Shown: positions 1-9,122 of the stretch, in pieces
Layout: each line of letters starts with the position of its first letter
Position numbering within the stretch: position 1 is the first letter of the stretch
DNA from: an uncultured Bacteroidales bacterium
GTDB lineage: Bacteria; Bacteroidota; Bacteroidia; Bacteroidales; UBA4417
Direction of reading: 5' to 3'
DNA length: 56,209 nucleotides
Assembly: GCA_903913645.1 (NCBI GenBank)
Contig: CAIWMA010000268.1
Coordinates: 1 to 56,209 of the forward strand
Notes under the pieces: model-generated
What the model saw: the letters and a program-made list of their open reading frames with translations, nothing else
The model's database searches: none
What the model was told of the DNA's origin: nothing
Program-made: the position numbers and the translations under genes

Positions 1-96
1 CGAACTTTTATAGCTATATAGGATTTCAGCAAGAAAATTGCAAAAAACTATTTCATCTGCACTTTTGAAATATGTTAATAACTATTCATATCTCAA

Positions 97-128
97 TTTC
101 AAAATAACAGAAAGCTATCTTATTTTTG
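97..128 (+). promoter_or_regulatory. Bacteroidota-type promoter for the first TonB receptor
   Basis: A TATTTTTG box (121-128) matches the Bacteroidota -7 consensus TAnnTTTG. It is preceded after 20 bases by TTTC (97-100), one mismatch from the -33 element TTTG. Transcription would begin near 135, giving a leader of about 70 bases before the ATG at 207. Confidence 0.6.
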
Positions 129-206
129 TAGCAATACCAACCTAATTAACCAAACCAACGATCGAAAGTGTAAGCTGCGATTGCAACCAAATTAAAACCA
201 AAATCT

Positions 207-3200
207 ATGAAAAAACGATTACTGTTATGGATGCTGTTCCTCACACTTGGCGGAGTGGCATTTTCACAAGGTGTCACAACTTCATCTCTTGCAGGTAAAG
301 TTGTTGACGAAAAAGGCGAACCGGTCATGATGGCCAGTGTACTAGCCGTTCACACTCCAACAGGCACCGAATACGGAGCTGTAACCAATGATGACGGGCG
401 GTTTGAAATACGAAACATGCGCATCGGCGGACCGTATAAAGTTATGGTAACTTTTGTAGGGTTTGAAACAACCACCGTTGAGGACATATATTTGCAGCTG
501 AATAATACCGCTTCAATTAATATGGTCATGAAAAGTACAGCTGTTGAAATTGGAGGAGTTGTTATACAGGCGAAAAGCCTTAACCGGGAGCAAACCGGTG
601 CAATGACCAATATAGCTAGCAAACAGATCGCAGCTTTACCAACTATTACACGGAGTCAGCAAGACTTAACACGCACCACTCCACAAAGTGATGGTAACAG
701 TTTTGGTGGACGAAATAACCTGTACAATAACTTTTCCTTAGACGGTTCAATTTTCAACAACTCCTTTGGTCTTGATTATGCTACACCTGGCGGTCAGTCG
801 GATGCCCAGCCGGTATCGCTGGATGCCATCGAACAGATACAGGTTTCATTGGCTCCTTTCGATGTACGTGAAGGAGGATTTACCGGGGCCGGAGTTAACG
901 CAGTAACCAAATCAGGAACAAACCAGATTAAAGCTACAGCCTACACCTTTATGAGAAATGAAGGAATGATAGGCAGCAAAGTTAGAGGTGTTAAAGCTCC
1001 TAACGTCAATTTCAGTACTAACCAAACTGGATTGAGCATTGGCGGTCCGATTATCAAAAATAAATTATTTTTCTTTGTTAATGCAGAGTTGGAACGTGCC
1101 AACCAATTGGCTCATGGCTTTGTTGCAGATGATGGTAAAAACCATGGACAAAATGTTACCAGTGTTAAAGCTACCGATATACAGGCTGTCCATGACCATT
1201 TACTAAATGAATGGGGCTACGAAGCTGGTGCATACCAGGGATATACCCACAATAAATCGAATGATAAACTGCTTATTAAACTAAACTATAATATTGCTAA
1301 AAACCACAACCTTGTATTTCGCTACAATATGCTCAATGCCTCAAAGGACATTCTGCCACATCCTGAAGCTGTCGGCGGACGCGGGCCTACCAGTTACAGG
1401 CTGCCTTTCGAAAATGAATCGTATACAATCTTCAACAAAATAAATTCATTTGTCGGCGAATTGAACTCAACCTTTTCCAGTAAGATTTCCAATAAACTTC
1501 TGGTAGGGTACACGATTTTCGATGATCATCGCACGCCCAAATCAGTTCCTTTCCCGGTTATTGATATTCTTAACAGCAATAAAAATATAGCTATAAGCGC
1601 TGGTTCAGAAATGTTCTCTACTAACAATCTGTTAAAGCAAAACGTGCTTCAGTTTACGGATAATTTAACCATTTATAAAAATAAACATACTATTACCGGT
1701 GGTGTTAACTTCGAAAAGTTCCATTTCGAAAACTCCTTTAACCTGTTCTACTACCCGTGGCATACATACAACAGTGTTAGCGATTTCCTTGCTACAACCA
1801 AAACAACTGTTGATTATAATGCCGAAGTAACTGCTGCAAGCGCTAAACCTTTCCAGATGGCTATTCTGGATGTCGCTCAATTGGGTATTTACGGACAGGA
1901 TGAATGGCAGGTAAACAATAAATTTAAAGTTACCATGGGATTAAGAATAGATATCCCACTTTACTTTAAAAATCTTGATGTTACAACTGCTTCGCAGGAA
2001 GCTGCTAACTTTACCGGCTGGGTAAATAAAGATGGTAGCTCTGTTAAACTGGATCCGGCAGTATGGCCTAAATCGAAATTGATGTGGTCGCCAAGGGTTG
2101 GATTTAATTATGATATTAAAGGTGACAACAGCATAGTGCTTCGTGGTGGAACCGGTATATTCACCGGCCGCATACCATTTGTATGGCTTGGCAACCAGGC
2201 ATCAAATCCTGGTATTTTCCCGGGATATACGTTCCAGGTTAACTCAACTGCCGAAAACTTCAGTTTCCCACAGGTTTGGAAAACAGATTTAGCCGTCGAT
2301 TGGAAATTTGGTGAAGGCTTAACCGGATCAGTTGAAGCGATCTACGGTAAAGATATTAATGCAGTGGTGCATCGCAACTACGATATGTTGCCTCCATCAG
2401 GAAAATTGAATGATGGTGCCAATAACCGGGCAATATTCAGTGGTTTCAACGAAACCCATATTTACGCCTCATCGGCTAATAACATTGGTTTCCTCGACGC
2501 AGGTTATATCGTTCTCGACAATGTTAAGGAAGGTCATCAACTTAGTTTAACAGGTAAAATAGCCAAAGATTGGACTACAGGAATGCATATCGACCTGGCA
2601 TATACTTACCAAGATTCAAAAGACTACACCTCTATTCCTGCTGAAATTGCTGCCGATGCTTTTCAACGTAATCCTGTTGTAGGCAATCCTAATATGCCAC
2701 AACTTTCATGGTCGAGATATGGATTGAAGCATCGTTTTATCTCAAGTTGGATGTATACTACTGATTACAACTCAAAATCAACAGCATCTACTTTCGGAAT
2801 GTTCATCGAGATGGGCAAGGGAAATCGGAATTCATATACCTATGCCGGTGATCTTAACAGGGATGGAATAGCAAACAATGACTTGTTGTATGTGCCTGCA
2901 AACCAGTCAGAGATTCACTTTGGAACCGTTGATGGCGAAGGAAATGGAATTACTGCCGCCAATGCAGCAGCTCAATGGACAGCACTGAACGCCTTTATTG
3001 AGCAAGATCCGTATCTTAAAAACCGCAAAGGGCAATACGCTCAACGTAACGGGGTTACATTACCCTGGTTCTCACAAATTGATTTCCGGTTCATGCAGGA
3101 TTTTAATTTTAATGTAAAAGGCAGAAAGAATACCATTCAGGTGTCCCTTGACATTATGAACCTCGGCAACCTGTTGTATTCTGGTTATGGCGTACGCAAG

Positions 3201-3356
3201 CTTTTAAACACTACCAACCCAATCACTGTTAATGGGTTAGACAAAAATAACATACCGTATTACCAGTTTGATACTAACCTTAAAACTTCCTATATTGACG
3301 ATTTTTCGACACGATCTAAATGGCAGATGCAGTTAGGTATTCGTTATATTTTGTAA
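207..3356 (+). CDS. TonB-dependent receptor, Oar-like
   Basis: Outer-membrane receptor that would import a ligand using TonB/ExbBD energy; the ligand cannot be told from sequence. The 1049 residues start with a signal peptide (KKRLLLWMLFLTLGG, cleavage near FSQG). A carboxypeptidase-regulatory-like beta-sandwich follows at about 28-110 (GKVVDEKGEPV..., DDGRFEIRNM), then a plug domain at about 120-240 ending in GAGVNAVTKSGTNQ, then a long beta-barrel ending in a hydrophobic residue (RYIL). Large size, no SusD-like neighbour and the plug wording (NNLYNNFSLDGS) fit the Oar group rather than SusC. It is monocistronic: a strong promoter lies upstream and a perfect hairpin terminator downstream. 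Family call is firm, substrate unknown. Confidence 0.93.
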   Translation: MKKRLLLWMLFLTLGGVAFSQGVTTSSLAGKVVDEKGEPVMMASVLAVHTPTGTEYGAVTNDDGRFEIRNMRIGGPYKVMVTFVGFETTTVEDIYLQLNNTASINMVMKSTAVEIGGVVIQAKSLNREQTGAMTNIASKQIAALPTITRSQQDLTRTTPQSDGNSFGGRNNLYNNFSLDGSIFNNSFGLDYATPGGQSDAQPVSLDAIEQIQVSLAPFDVREGGFTGAGVNAVTKSGTNQIKATAYTFMRNEGMIGSKVRGVKAPNVNFSTNQTGLSIGGPIIKNKLFFFVNAELERANQLAHGFVADDGKNHGQNVTSVKATDIQAVHDHLLNEWGYEAGAYQGYTHNKSNDKLLIKLNYNIAKNHNLVFRYNMLNASKDILPHPEAVGGRGPTSYRLPFENESYTIFNKINSFVGELNSTFSSKISNKLLVGYTIFDDHRTPKSVPFPVIDILNSNKNIAISAGSEMFSTNNLLKQNVLQFTDNLTIYKNKHTITGGVNFEKFHFENSFNLFYYPWHTYNSVSDFLATTKTTVDYNAEVTAASAKPFQMAILDVAQLGIYGQDEWQVNNKFKVTMGLRIDIPLYFKNLDVTTASQEAANFTGWVNKDGSSVKLDPAVWPKSKLMWSPRVGFNYDIKGDNSIVLRGGTGIFTGRIPFVWLGNQASNPGIFPGYTFQVNSTAENFSFPQVWKTDLAVDWKFGEGLTGSVEAIYGKDINAVVHRNYDMLPPSGKLNDGANNRAIFSGFNETHIYASSANNIGFLDAGYIVLDNVKEGHQLSLTGKIAKDWTTGMHIDLAYTYQDSKDYTSIPAEIAADAFQRNPVVGNPNMPQLSWSRYGLKHRFISSWMYTTDYNSKSTASTFGMFIEMGKGNRNSYTYAGDLNRDGIANNDLLYVPANQSEIHFGTVDGEGNGITAANAAAQWTALNAFIEQDPYLKNRKGQYAQRNGVTLPWFSQIDFRFMQDFNFNVKGRKNTIQVSLDIMNLGNLLYSGYGVRKLLNTTNPITVNGLDKNNIPYYQFDTNLKTSYIDDFSTRSKWQMQLGIRYIL

Positions 3357-3408
3357 ATAAAGTTAATTTATTTCAGGGTGTAATGTTTAACCATACACCG
3401 AATGAAGC

Positions 3409-3442
3409 AAAAGGTCATTTATCGAAAGGTAAATGACCTTTT
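3409..3442 (+). terminator. Intrinsic terminator after the TonB receptor
   Basis: Perfect 13-bp inverted repeat: AAAAGGTCATTTA (3409-3421) and TAAATGACCTTTT (3430-3442) around an 8-base loop. It is A-rich on the 5' side and T-rich on the 3' side, about 55 bases past the receptor stop codon, and could work on both strands. Confidence 0.8.
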
Positions 3443-3525
3443 CTGTAAACCCTGCACCTTAACACTGGAATTTCCTACATTTGTTAAGTTAAACTTCATT
3501 GTTTTAATACCTAATCTCTTTATGA

Positions 3526-4197
3526 ATGCTTGAAAATATCGATAATCTGCTCTTTGATCTTGATGGAACTTTAACCGATCCAAAAGAAGGAATAGTTAAT
3601 TCAATTCTGTATGCTCTCACTAAACTTAACATACGCGAAAATTGTATCGAGGAACTCAATTCTTTTATTGGACCTCCGCTCAGAGAATCTTTTGCAGGAA
3701 GGTATAACCTCACAGCCGAAATGGCTGACAAAGCCGTTCGTTATTACCGGGAGTATTATTCCGTAAAGGGGCTTTTCGAAAACAAAATTTACCCGGGGGT
3801 AAAGGAAATGCTGGAATCATTATCATCTCACAATTATCATCTATTTGTAGCTACCTCTAAACCTACTGTATATGCTGTTGAAGTCCTCCGGTACTTTGAA
3901 ATTTACAGCTATTTTAAGGAGACTGTAGGGAGTAACTTAGATAACACCCGTTCAGAAAAAACTGAAATTATTTCTCACCTGATCTCGGAATTCCGCGTGT
4001 TTCCGGGCAGTTCGGTAATGATAGGTGACAGAAAACACGATATAATAGGAGGGAAGAACAATTCGTTGAAAACAATCGCTGTAACATATGGCTATGGCTC
4101 GCGGGAAGAGCTTTCATCGCATCAGCCTGATTTTATTGTAAATAATTGTAAGGAGATTCAAACTCTTTTTGTAAAGCAAAATCTGCTGAAAATATGA
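3526..4197 (+). CDS. HAD-superfamily phosphatase (phosphoglycolate phosphatase/5'-nucleotidase-like)
   Basis: Probable small-molecule phosphate-ester hydrolase in the cytoplasm. Visible HAD motifs: motif I LFDLDGTLTDP with nucleophile Asp11 and acid/base Asp13; a helical cap with the FIGPPLRESF segment typical of the Gph-like branch; motif II ATSKPT; and motif IV MIGDRKHDIIGG, which binds Mg2+. Its 223 residues are normal for the family. The start at 3526 is used because the ATG at 3522 hits a stop after three codons. It lies alone between a terminator and the next promoter. The substrate (phosphoglycolate, nucleotide or sugar phosphate) cannot be assigned. Confidence 0.88.
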   Translation: MLENIDNLLFDLDGTLTDPKEGIVNSILYALTKLNIRENCIEELNSFIGPPLRESFAGRYNLTAEMADKAVRYYREYYSVKGLFENKIYPGVKEMLESLSSHNYHLFVATSKPTVYAVEVLRYFEIYSYFKETVGSNLDNTRSEKTEIISHLISEFRVFPGSSVMIGDRKHDIIGGKNNSLKTIAVTYGYGSREELSSHQPDFIVNNCKEIQTLFVKQNLLKI

Positions 4198-4246
4198 CTG
4201 ATTAAGGGGAGTTTGAGATTATCTAATTATTAAAGCTAGCGATCGG

Positions 4247-4279
4247 GTTGAGAGGACAAATACGAGAGTTGTATATTTG
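4247..4279 (+). promoter_or_regulatory. Promoter for the HAD/CatA-like operon
   Basis: TATATTTG (4272-4279) is an exact TAnnTTTG match. GTTG (4247-4250) lies 21 bases upstream in the place of the -33 TTTG. The predicted start near 4286 leaves a leader of roughly 105 bases before the coding region at 4394. Confidence 0.55.
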
Positions 4280-4393
4280 CCTTCGAAACAGAGAATCCAG
4301 ATAGGTTATTTGCAGAGATAGAAATAATGTAGTTTATACCTATCCTAATCAAATTTGAAGTTATTATTGTAATCCTGATGAGAGTAACCTGAA

Positions 4394-5095
4394 ATGAGTA
4401 TATTTATGAAGAATAAAATAAAAATAATAGGATTTGACGCCGATGATACACTATGGGTAAATGAGCCTTTGTATCGGGGTACAGAAAAGCTGTTTGCAAA
4501 TATTTTATCTCATTATCACCCTGAAAATGAGATAAATAATGAATTATTTAAAACCGAAATGCAAAATCTTGAGATGTACGGTTATGGCGCAAAGGGTTTT
4601 ATGCTTTCGATGATTGAAACCGCATTGCGGATTTCCAACAATAAAATAACTTCACACGAAATTAATCAGATTATTGAACTAGGAAAGGATTTACTGAATC
4701 AGCCTATAGTACTGCTTGATGATGTAGAGATAGTGTTGCGAAAATTACAGCCTGACTACAAGTTAATACTGGCAACAAAAGGCGATTTGCTGGATCAGGA
4801 ACGTAAACTGAAAAAATCGGGATTGATAGCATATTTTCATCACATCGAAATTATGAGTGATAAACATGAAAATAACTACCTGAAACTTGTAAATCGCCTC
4901 GATATAGATCCGGAGGATTTTGTAATGATAGGGAACTCCATAAAATCGGATATCCTACCCGTTATAAACATCGGTGCACAAGCAATTCACGTTCCTTATC
5001 ACACAACATGGCAACACGAAAATGATCATGAAGAAACTGATATCAGCAAATTTGCTACCGTAGAAAAGCTAATTGAAGTTCTTAACATTCTATAG
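4394..5095 (+). CDS. HAD-family hydrolase, YjjG-like
   Basis: Second HAD phosphatase, unrelated in detail to the one at 3526. Motif I is FDADDTLW (Asp15, Asp17), motif II is ATKGD, and motif IV is VMIGNSIKSDILP. The DADDTLW form of motif I is usual in the YjjG/haloacid-dehalogenase-like branch with a helical cap, and 233 residues is typical. The start may instead be the internal ATG at 4406 (MKNKIK), which puts the hydrophobic strand nearer the N-terminus; neither has a clear ribosome binding site. Its stop is two bases before the CatA-like ATG, so the two are almost certainly co-transcribed. Substrate unknown; a housecleaning or nucleotide phosphatase role is an inference. Confidence 0.88.
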   Translation: MSIFMKNKIKIIGFDADDTLWVNEPLYRGTEKLFANILSHYHPENEINNELFKTEMQNLEMYGYGAKGFMLSMIETALRISNNKITSHEINQIIELGKDLLNQPIVLLDDVEIVLRKLQPDYKLILATKGDLLDQERKLKKSGLIAYFHHIEIMSDKHENNYLKLVNRLDIDPEDFVMIGNSIKSDILPVINIGAQAIHVPYHTTWQHENDHEETDISKFATVEKLIEVLNIL

Positions 5096-5097
5096 TT

Positions 5098-5736
5098 ATG
5101 TATACACTACTGAAAATTGAAAACTGGAACAGAAGGGAGCACTTTGCTTTTTTTAACAAATTTGACGAACCTTTTTTCGGGATCGTGGCCGAAATTGATT
5201 GCACCAATGCATATCGGATATGCAAAAATAATACATTACCGTTTTCCATGTACTGTCATTATCAATCAATAACTGCTGTAAATCAAACCGAAGAATTCAG
5301 ATTTAGAATTAAAAATGGCGAAATAGTTATTTTCGATAAAATACACGTTACCACCACGATAGGTAGGGATGATACTACTTTTTCATTTTCATTTATTCCT
5401 TTTACGCAATCTTTGAATGAATTCATAGATACGGCTAATAAAGAAATTGACAGGATTAAAAGCTCATCGGGTTTAGGAGCCAACGAAAATACTGGCAGGC
5501 TCGATGTAATTCACTTTTCAACTGTTCCCTGGATAAGTTTTACGGGTGTAAGCCATCCTCAGGATTTCAGATTTAAAGATAGTATACCTAAAATAACGTT
5601 TGGTAAATATTTTCACAGGAACCACCGAATTATAATGCCTGTTGCAGTAAATGTGCATCATGGATTAATGGATGCATTCCATGTTAGTCAGTTCCTGCAA
5701 TTATTTGAGAAATTATTAAATGGAGAAAATGTATAG
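5098..5736 (+). CDS. CatA-like chloramphenicol acetyltransferase family protein
   Basis: Full-length member of the classical CAT family (212 residues; the family is about 210-220). The family would transfer acetyl from acetyl-CoA to a hydroxyl. Visible marks are the N-terminal NWNRREHFAFFNKFDEPFFG, the core RIKNGEIVIFDKIH and TTIGRDDTTFSFSFI, the SIPKITFGKYF stretch, and the active-site region VNVHHGLMDAFHV with catalytic His (187-188) and structural Asp192. The usual Gly after that Asp is Ala193. It is translationally linked to the upstream HAD gene and lies among ordinary genes, not in a resistance element. Chromosomal CAT homologues in this phylum are often of untested activity, so resistance should not be assumed. 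Confidence 0.85.
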   Translation: MYTLLKIENWNRREHFAFFNKFDEPFFGIVAEIDCTNAYRICKNNTLPFSMYCHYQSITAVNQTEEFRFRIKNGEIVIFDKIHVTTTIGRDDTTFSFSFIPFTQSLNEFIDTANKEIDRIKSSSGLGANENTGRLDVIHFSTVPWISFTGVSHPQDFRFKDSIPKITFGKYFHRNHRIIMPVAVNVHHGLMDAFHVSQFLQLFEKLLNGENV

Positions 5737-5794
5737 AATTACTTGAAGATTAAGAAGATGTGGCACTTTACTAAATTTAGAATCTCTAAAGATC

Positions 5795-5812
5795 ATCAGG
5801 CTTTAACCTGAT
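5795..5812. terminator. Small hairpin between convergent genes
   Basis: ATCAGG-CTTTAA-CCTGAT, a 6-bp stem with a 6-base loop, sits between the CatA-like stop (5736) and the stop of the converging small membrane protein gene. There is no long T-run, so it is only a possible bidirectional terminator. Confidence 0.4.
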
Positions 5813-6066
5813 CAAATGGATTTGTTTTTACCTGTGCTCATCTTATCCTTAACCCAGCACTTAATTTTCGGCAATAATTCTTTCCCTGCAAGTATCGCTC
5901 CAAACCAGAAGATATTAGAACCAATTAACAGGATTGTAATTGTCATGGATGTGGTTCTAAATCCTAATTCTAAAAAGGGAACAACCAGGATCAAACCCCA
6001 GAAAATCCAGGATAATACTATCAGGCTTAATCCAAGGATCTGGGTTTTCTTCAGGTTTTTGAGCAA
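5812..6066 (-). CDS. Small two-helix membrane protein, transporter-suffix-domain type
   Basis: 84 residues with two hydrophobic helices: one at about 11-31 (LGLSLIVLSWIFWGLILVVPF) and one at about 42-62 (ITILLIGSNIFWFGAILAG), followed by a lysine-rich tail (KELLPKIKCWVKDK). This pattern matches what I recall as the transporter suffix domain, a stand-alone or RND-appended two-helix module; the role is unknown. An overlapping plus-strand frame is rejected because its protein is not membrane-like. The gene converges on the CatA-like gene. Confidence 0.7.
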   Translation of the reverse strand: MLKNLKKTQILGLSLIVLSWIFWGLILVVPFLELGFRTTSMTITILLIGSNIFWFGAILAGKELLPKIKCWVKDKMSTGKNKSI

Positions 6067-6157
6067 GGATATAGTATTTAGTTAATTTAGAAAGTTGGGT
6101 TGCAGTGCAGTAGTTACAGGTTGCTGGTTAAGTGTTATAATGTTATGAAAATGAATA

Positions 6158-6391
6158 TTATAAACTGATCAGTGCCGAATAATAATCATCCGTTTTTGCA
6201 AACCTAATGCTCCTGTTAACAGGGACAAGATAATCAGTGAATTCAAAAAAATCACCCAATACCTGTGATGAACCACCAGATGACATTTTATGCTCCGTTT
6301 CCGGATATTGATGATTTACGTGCAAATCAGTCAACACTAAATCAATTGATTTATCAATTTCAGTGATTATAGTAAGCTGGTTTGATTTCAT
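6158..6391 (-). CDS. Hypothetical 77-residue protein
   Basis: Not recognised. The predicted product is soluble, acidic and without signal peptide or membrane segment; it contains a GGSS turn and a short aromatic stretch (LGDFFEFTDYLVPV). It stands alone between the small membrane protein and the glycosyltransferase, on the same strand as both. Only a GATATTTG box, one mismatch from TAnnTTTG, lies upstream. It may be a real small protein, a gene remnant or a chance frame. Confidence 0.35.
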   Translation of the reverse strand: MKSNQLTIITEIDKSIDLVLTDLHVNHQYPETEHKMSSGGSSQVLGDFFEFTDYLVPVNRSIRFAKTDDYYSALISL

Positions 6392-6543
6392 GTTTCTGGA
6401 TATTTATACTACAAATATCAACAAAAGGCAAATAAGTTTGTCCTGGAAAGGAAAATGTAACAATTTCTTAAAAGTAAATTTCCAATAATGTAACATGTTG
6501 TTAATATGGGCTTATAGGGAAGGTTATATTACTTGTGTAATAT

Positions 6544-7719
6544 CTATTTTGAAGGTTTATGAAACTTTATCAGTTCGGTATACCTGTAATAGACATCATC
6601 AATAATTGATTCCCAGGGATGATAGATTGATTTACGGGCTCCTTCACCTGCTATTTTTATTGCATGCTGATTTTGCATCAAAGCCATAAGTTTTTTAGTA
6701 AGGTCGGCAGTTTCATTTTCAATCAGGAAACCATTTACACCGTCTAAAATACTTTCTGCTGATGAACTGTTACGTACTACTATAGAAGGAACTCCAAAGG
6801 CCGCAGCTTCCTGGATTACAAGAGGCGAATTATCGTATACTGATGGAAATACAAACAAGTCAGATGCTGCATACACTTTTTGAAGTTCGTTACGGTCGGT
6901 CATCACGCCAAGGAAAACCACATTATCCTGCAATTCATATTTTCTTACAAGCTTTTTCATATCACCGGCAGCATACCCTTCGCCTACAAACACCATTTTA
7001 AAGGACTTGCCTTTTAGCTTAAGTTGCCTGAGAGAATCAATTATCAGCCTTATATTTTTCTCCCACCTGTGTTGTCCGACAAAAAGCATAACGAATTCAT
7101 CAGTACCTGCATCAATCATTTTCAGACCCTTTTTGCGAAAACTGATAAGTTTTAGCTTTTCCGGTACAATCATATCTGAGCCATTCGGCATAATCTCGTA
7201 TGGACCTTTGAAGCCATATTCCTCCAGCGTTAAGCCGGTTGCTTTGTTTGGCACCAGTACCAGGTCGGCAGCTTTGTAGAAATCAAGTGTAAAATTCACC
7301 AGAAAATCTACAATCAGATCATTATTGATCACCTTCTTGAAGTCATCACGGTACTTGGTATGAAAAGTTGTAACAAAAGGGATATCCAGTTTTTTTGAAA
7401 TATTCAGTGCTAATTGCCCACTGATGAATGGACAATGCGCATGAACCAGGTCGAATCCCACTTTTTTGATTTTCATTTTAAACTTAATATCTATCAATGG
7501 AAGTCCGACACGATAAGGATTCATCCCCGGAAGCAATACCGACTTGAACCTGTATACCTTGTAAGGGACATGATCTTCATAATCGTTTCCCTTAGGTGCA
7601 ACAATCATGCTTTTTCCGTACTTCTCATTAAGCCAGCGTGCATAATTATGCGCCGTCATTCCAACTCCATCCATAATAGGGAAGTAAGAGTCGTTAAACT
7701 GGCCGGTTGTTATTTTCAT
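6544..7719 (-). CDS. GT4-family glycosyltransferase
   Basis: Retaining GT-B glycosyltransferase of 391 residues, probably on the cytoplasmic face of the membrane. The N-terminal acceptor domain has the GVGMTAHNYARWL loop and the DLVHAHCPFISG and TTFHTKYRDDF segments. The C-terminal nucleotide-sugar domain has MLFVGQHRWEKN, VFVGEGY and DLFVFPSVYDNSPLVIQEAAAFG. The last contains the family EX7E motif in the form D-x7-E. Closest in style to diacylglycerol glucosyltransferases and similar GT4 enzymes (TFHTKY region), so a glycolipid acceptor is a reasonable inference but not shown. No other polysaccharide genes are adjacent. Confidence 0.88.
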   Translation of the reverse strand: MKITTGQFNDSYFPIMDGVGMTAHNYARWLNEKYGKSMIVAPKGNDYEDHVPYKVYRFKSVLLPGMNPYRVGLPLIDIKFKMKIKKVGFDLVHAHCPFISGQLALNISKKLDIPFVTTFHTKYRDDFKKVINNDLIVDFLVNFTLDFYKAADLVLVPNKATGLTLEEYGFKGPYEIMPNGSDMIVPEKLKLISFRKKGLKMIDAGTDEFVMLFVGQHRWEKNIRLIIDSLRQLKLKGKSFKMVFVGEGYAAGDMKKLVRKYELQDNVVFLGVMTDRNELQKVYAASDLFVFPSVYDNSPLVIQEAAAFGVPSIVVRNSSSAESILDGVNGFLIENETADLTKKLMALMQNQHAIKIAGEGARKSIYHPWESIIDDVYYRYTELIKFHKPSK

Positions 7720-8164
7720 GTTTCTGATTTTTATGCGAATATCAGAATATCGAAGTTATGTATTTGGGAATTAATGATTTGATAATAGAAGATTAATATT
7801 TGTGTAATCATTAAAATTGATTTCAAGGCCAAACGAAAATTCACTCCGATACTTACTATCCTTATAATTCAAGTAGGACTGGAAAATTAAATAAATAACA
7901 CCAGCGTTGAAAGAATTTATATCTAAAACTTTTAAAAAAAACTTTATGAAAAACCTACTTTACGTAGGAAGCAAGATAATTCCTTTCCTTTAAAAACGAA
8001 ATCGCAAAAACCGATCAGGAGATTAGCCTCTTTGTATGTGAGTTGATGGGTTAATGCAGGAGGAGATAAAGATTATGGAGCAATAAATTACTTTGATTTG
8101 GAGCATTAACAACAACCTTGATTAGCTCAGGGGAATTGAAAATAGTAACGGATTAAAGCAGGTG
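7720..8164. other. Gene-free stretch of 445 bases
   Basis: No ORF with protein-like composition on either strand. The only structure seen is a short hairpin CCTAC-TTTAC-GTAGG at 7954-7968 next to A-rich sequence. The region lies upstream of the glycosyltransferase and downstream of the 57-residue gene, both on the minus strand. Confidence 0.5.
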
Positions 8165-8338
8165 TCAGTCTTCAGCATCAACCTCTGTGTCGTGTTCAGC
8201 CGGTTTCGGTAAGTCATCTTCCTCAATTATTTTTTTCATCAGATCTTTTTTGTCTTTTTGGTTCCGCCAGATTAAAAAAACAATCAGCACAACTGCAGCA
8301 ATAATGACACTTATTATAAGAATCCAGTTTGGTTCCAT
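8165..8338 (-). CDS. Small single-pass membrane protein (57 aa)
   Basis: Found by reading the minus strand: ATG at 8338, TGA at 8165. The product begins MEPNWILIISVIIAAVVLIV, a single transmembrane helix with a short outer end. It continues with a basic stop-transfer segment (WRNQKDKKD), then an acidic hydrophilic tail (IIEEDDLPKP, ending EVDAED). This helix, basic patch, acidic tail layout is common among unnamed Bacteroidota membrane peptides. It lies about 70 bases downstream of the arsenate reductase gene on the same strand, so the two may be co-transcribed. Function unknown. Confidence 0.65.
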   Translation of the reverse strand: MEPNWILIISVIIAAVVLIVFLIWRNQKDKKDLMKKIIEEDDLPKPAEHDTEVDAED

Positions 8339-8411
8339 AATGATTGTTTTTAAAATTGATAAGACCGGAATAATACTTGTGAAGTTCTGTTATTTGCTTT
8401 GCTGTGAATTA

Positions 8412-8852
8412 TTAAAAATTCACAGAGTCATATGTTTTAATGAATTTCTCTACCTCAGATTTGATGCTATCCCGTACCTGCCTTGTTTCGGCGAGTTTTT
8501 CTTCATAGGTTCCCTCAAAAGAAGCCGGATCATTGAATGCCCAATTCAATCGTTTTGTTATCCCGGGAAATATCGGGCAGCGTTCGCCGCTGGCAGCATC
8601 ACAAACCGTGATTACAAACTGAAACTGGCGACCTTGTGTGAAAAAATCAAAGGCACTCTTGGTTTTATTATCAGAAATATCAATTCCGATTTCTTTCATT
8701 GCTTCCACAACCAAAGGATTAAGATTGCCTGGTTCCAGGCCTGCACTCTCGGCAATAAACTCGTCCCCACCCATTTGGTTTAAAAATGCTTCAGCCATCT
8801 GGCTACGGGCTGAATTATGGATACAAACAAAAAGTACTTTGGTTTTATTCAT
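8412..8852 (-). CDS. arsC: Arsenate reductase, thioredoxin-coupled (LMW-phosphatase fold)
   Basis: Reduces arsenate to arsenite with electrons from thioredoxin, or is a related low-molecular-weight protein phosphatase. At 146 residues it carries the P-loop CIHNSARSQ with nucleophile Cys10 and Arg16, and the second and third redox cysteines at 84 (VITVCDAA) and 92 (GERCPIF). The Asp-Pro loop FNDPASFEG is also present. The three-cysteine pattern points to the pI258-type ArsC rather than to a phosphatase. No arsR, arsB or acr3 gene is next to it, which is unusual for a dedicated resistance operon. The downstream partner is the 57-residue membrane protein. Confidence 0.87.
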   Translation of the reverse strand: MNKTKVLFVCIHNSARSQMAEAFLNQMGGDEFIAESAGLEPGNLNPLVVEAMKEIGIDISDNKTKSAFDFFTQGRQFQFVITVCDAASGERCPIFPGITKRLNWAFNDPASFEGTYEEKLAETRQVRDSIKSEVEKFIKTYDSVNF

Positions 8853-9122
8853 ATTCTATTTAAATTTAGCAATCTTAATTCTTCAATGATACCGATTTTA
8901 TTGTCTGATTATTTTCATCCTTAAAGGAAGTTAAAATACGACATTATTAAGAATTCAGATATTAATATAATGTTATGTTTTTGTTAATTTCCAGTATCGA
9001 GATTATTAGCCTTGGTTTACCCTAAATATCCAGATTGAGGAATATTACCTGGTTTTTGCGGTTATAAATCCTGGTATACATCAATATTGAATAAGTCCGA
9101 CTGTTAGAAATTGAACTTTGCC

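Noticed and set aside
5816-6085. Plus-strand frame of 89 codons over the small membrane protein gene
   Set aside because: The antisense product is hydrophilic with no family resemblance, while the minus strand encodes a convincing two-helix protein.
7954-7968. CCTAC-TTTAC-GTAGG as a terminator
   Set aside because: A 5-bp stem without a following T-run, far from any stop codon; too weak to call.
8187-8783. Plus-strand frame of 198 codons over arsC and the small membrane gene
   Set aside because: It is the antisense of two better-supported genes and its product has no recognisable domain.
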